A DNA stretch of 30,102 nucleotides, taken from contig NZ_JALFCU010000039.1 in NCBI RefSeq assembly GCF_022771645.1, positions 1 to 30,102 of the forward strand, written 5' to 3'. The stretch comes from Selenomonas sp. Its GTDB lineage: Bacteria > Bacillota > Negativicutes > Selenomonadales > Selenomonadaceae. Under the pieces are notes generated by a model. That model made no database searches. It saw nothing but the letters and a program-made list of their open reading frames with translations, and was not told where the DNA came from. Made by a program: the position numbers and the translations under genes. Within the stretch, counting starts at the first letter, position 1; each line of letters opens with the position of its first letter. Positions 28,398 to 30,102 of the stretch are shown here, piece by piece.

Positions 28398-28976
28398 TTA
28401 TTGGAACACATCGACGTCCAGGAAAATATCCTCGAGGTTGACGAGGAAATCGTCGTAGAGCGAGACAGGGATTTCCGTCTTGGCGGCGGCGCGTTCTTCG
28501 TCACTCATCTGCCGGAGCTCCCAGTCTTCGTAAATCGTGTACGTCTCGTCAATCACGAAATGACCATCGACGTTGTAATAGACTTCCACGAGCTTCTGCT
28601 GCGGCGTGACGAGCCAGTATTCCTTGACGCCGGCCGCTGCGTAGTGCACCATTTTCGGGCCGCGATCGTTTTTCGACGTCGACGGCGACAACACTTCCAC
28701 CACCAAATCCGGCGCACCATGGATGCCATCGTCCTTGATGATCGACCGGTCGCAGACAATCATAGCGTCAGGGATATACCAATTTTTATCATCGAGGAAC
28801 ACATCCGTGCCATCCCCGAAGGCCATGCACGTCTTGCCCCTGAGATAGCGCTCGAAAAGAAACGCGATGTTGAGCGCTGCGCGGTTGTGCACGCCCCGCG
28901 GCCGCGGCGACATGAGAACCGTCCGCCCCTCGATGCGCTCGACGCGCGGCGGCTCTTTGTATGCAAGATTGTCCAT
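28398..28976 (-). CDS. Uma2-family (DUF820) restriction-endonuclease-fold protein
   Basis: 192 residues. Uma2 pattern: RVERIEGRTVLMSPRPRGVH at the start, NWYIPDAMIVCD (about 64-76), APDLVVEVLSPSTSKNDRGP (88-107) with the D-x(8)-E-V-L core, and KMVHYAAAGVKEYWLVTP. The conserved Asp/Glu residues of the PD-(D/E)XK fold are present. Cellular role of the family is not established. It ends 31 bases before the acyltransferase start, so the two may be cotranscribed. Confidence 0.93.
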   Translation of the reverse strand: MDNLAYKEPPRVERIEGRTVLMSPRPRGVHNRAALNIAFLFERYLRGKTCMAFGDGTDVFLDDKNWYIPDAMIVCDRSIIKDDGIHGAPDLVVEVLSPSTSKNDRGPKMVHYAAAGVKEYWLVTPQQKLVEVYYNVDGHFVIDETYTIYEDWELRQMSDEERAAAKTEIPVSLYDDFLVNLEDIFLDVDVFQ

Positions 28977-29011
28977 AACGATGCCCCCTTTTTTAGCTTT
29001 TCCCTTCTTAA

Positions 29012-29040
29012 ATTATATCGCGAAAACAAGCAAAAAACGA
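29012..29040 (-). promoter_or_regulatory. Probable promoter of the Uma2 gene
   Basis: TATAAT on the minus strand (29012-29017) with a weak -35 TCGTTT at 17 bp (29035-29040). Confidence 0.5.
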
Positions 29041-29065
29041 GCCCTTTTGCAAAGGTGCAACGTCG
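29032..29065 (-). terminator. Probable terminator of the aspartase gene
   Basis: Minus strand ACGA...TCGT outer stem and TTGCA-CCTT-TGCAA inner stem, followed by TTTTTTG. Interrupted, so moderate confidence. Confidence 0.5.
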
Positions 29066-29100
29066 TTCTTTTTACGGGGATCATCGTCGTGGATCGTGCG

Positions 29101-30102
29101 TTACTCCGCGATGCCCGGCGTCGTCATGGCGCGGGGGCTGAGGATGTGGTTCATGCGTTCTTTCGAGAGGATGCCTTTTTCGAGGATGACCTGGCGGATG
29201 GGCTTGCCGGTGTTGTAGGCTTCTTTCGCCAGCATCGCGCTGTTCTCGTAGCCGATGTGCGGCAGGAGCGCTGTGACGACGCCGACGGAGCGGTCGAGCC
29301 AGGCCTTGCAATGCTCTTCGTCCGCTTCGAGGCCGACGAGGAGCTTGTCGACGAACGTGTTGACGGCGTTCGTCAGGCAGTTCATCGCCATGTAGAGGTT
29401 GTGCGAGATGACGGGCTCCATGACGTTCAGCTCGAACTGGCCGTTCTCGACGCCCAAAGAGACGGCGAGATCGTTCGCGATGACCTGGTAGCACGCCTGG
29501 TCGAGGACTTCGGCGATGACGGGGTTCACCTTGCCCGGCATGATGGACGAGCCCGGCTGGCGCTTCGGCAGCTTGATTTCGGAAAGGCCGCAGCGCGGGC
29601 CGCTCGCCATGAGACGGAAATCATTCGCCATCTTGATGAGCACGAGCGCCGTCGTCTTCATCGCGGACGAAACGTCGGAGAACGCATCCGTGTTGTTCGT
29701 CGCGTCGATGAGGTTGTCGGCCGTCTGGTAGCGCTCGCCCGTGACCTCGCTGAGCTTTTCGGCGACGATGGGGATGTACGTCGGCTCGGCGTTCAGCCCC
29801 GTGCCGACGGCCGTGCCGCCCATGTTGATGACGTGGAGGCCGGCGCGCGCGTGGTCGATGCGGTCGATGCCGCGGCGCACGGCGGAGGCGTACGAGCCCA
29901 TCTCCTGGCCGAGCGTGATGGGCACGGCGTCCTGCAGGTGCGTGCGGCCCATCTTCAAGACATCCTTGAACTGCACGGACTTTTTCTCGAGCTCGTCCGC
30001 GAGGCGCGCGAGCGCCGTGATGAGGCGCAGCGCCTTCTTGTTCGTGCAGACCTTGATACTCGTCGGGAACGAGTCGTTCGTCGACTGCGCCATGTTCGCG
30101 TG
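29101..30102 (-). CDS. aspA: Aspartate ammonia-lyase, C-terminal two thirds (5' end outside window)
   Basis: 334 codons, open to the window edge; about 135-140 N-terminal residues are outside. Class II fumarase/aspartase fold: QSTNDSFPTS at the start, GRTHLQDAVPITLGQE, and the signature GSSIMPGKVNPV. Fumarase and aspartase share this; INMGGTAVGTGLNAEP, FELNVMEPVISHNL and SVGVVTALLPHIGYE favour aspartase, which converts L-aspartate to fumarate and ammonia in the cytoplasm and feeds fumarate respiration or propionate formation in this group. The PGK rather than PAK in the signature is more usual in fumarases, so some doubt remains. Confidence 0.88.
   Translation of the reverse strand, partial: HANMAQSTNDSFPTSIKVCTNKKALRLITALARLADELEKKSVQFKDVLKMGRTHLQDAVPITLGQEMGSYASAVRRGIDRIDHARAGLHVINMGGTAVGTGLNAEPTYIPIVAEKLSEVTGERYQTADNLIDATNNTDAFSDVSSAMKTTALVLIKMANDFRLMASGPRCGLSEIKLPKRQPGSSIMPGKVNPVIAEVLDQACYQVIANDLAVSLGVENGQFELNVMEPVISHNLYMAMNCLTNAVNTFVDKLLVGLEADEEHCKAWLDRSVGVVTALLPHIGYENSAMLAKEAYNTGKPIRQVILEKGILSKERMNHILSPRAMTTPGIAE

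Overview
The window is high-GC bacterial DNA whose gene content and protein sequences fit a Negativicutes (Selenomonadaceae-type) Firmicute: strong AGGAGG-type ribosome binding sites, sigma-A promoters, many intrinsic terminators, two-PRC-barrel and FtsA-like proteins, and a branched-chain amino acid ABC operon. The genus assignment is an inference from protein style, not from a marker gene.

Layout. 1-1200: end of a tRNA-Glu, a TauE/SafE exporter, then a very compact locus with a 29-codon hydrophobic peptide gene and a divergent ~58-nt RNA. 1207-7355 (minus): livKHMGF branched-chain amino acid uptake operon, then hicAB and a CBS-ACT sensor protein. 7520-9819 (plus): a membrane-anchored TPR-like protein and a PRC-barrel protein. 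9840-13900 (minus): glycosyltransferase, a broken DUF1016 nuclease gene, a tiny ORF, a DUF4143 AAA ATPase, a small unknown protein, tRNA-Val(GAC). 14012-18633: a DAK2/FakA-like protein that lacks the metal-binding aspartates, and divergently a 989-residue FtsA-like actin-fold protein with an AT-hook N-terminus. 18705-21055: two clusters of a ~230-270 bp dispersed repeat flanking a secreted protein and a DUF559 (Vsr-like) endonuclease. 21057-25498 (minus): two-component system, LysR regulator, Bcr/CflA-type MFS transporter. 25537-26142: a second 29-codon peptide/antisense RNA locus and an orphan short transcription unit divergent from a LacI regulator. 27294-30102 (minus): acyltransferase, Uma2 nuclease, partial aspartate ammonia-lyase.

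Most interesting result. The peptides at 957-1046 (minus) and 25613-25702 (plus) are homologous (both 29 aa, both ending in a CKWLD-type motif), share the same AAGGGGGTG ribosome binding site held in a 5' UTR hairpin, and are each paired with a short RNA gene with its own promoter. At 25.6 kb the toxin-like mRNA (~210 nt) and the RNA (~78 nt) converge on one bidirectional terminator and carry imperfect direct repeats, so that 14 consecutive bases of the RNA can pair with the start codon region; this is the architecture of the Fst/par type I toxin-antitoxin system. At 1 kb the RNA is divergent, not convergent, but can pair over 18 bp with the start region of its own peptide mRNA. I read these as two members of a type I toxin-antitoxin family.

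A second theme is a MITE-like repeat family present in at least eight copies: clustered on both sides of a DUF559 endonuclease gene, in the leader of the FtsA-like gene, and once inside a coding sequence, where it stays in frame and adds about 40 codons to a proline-rich linker.
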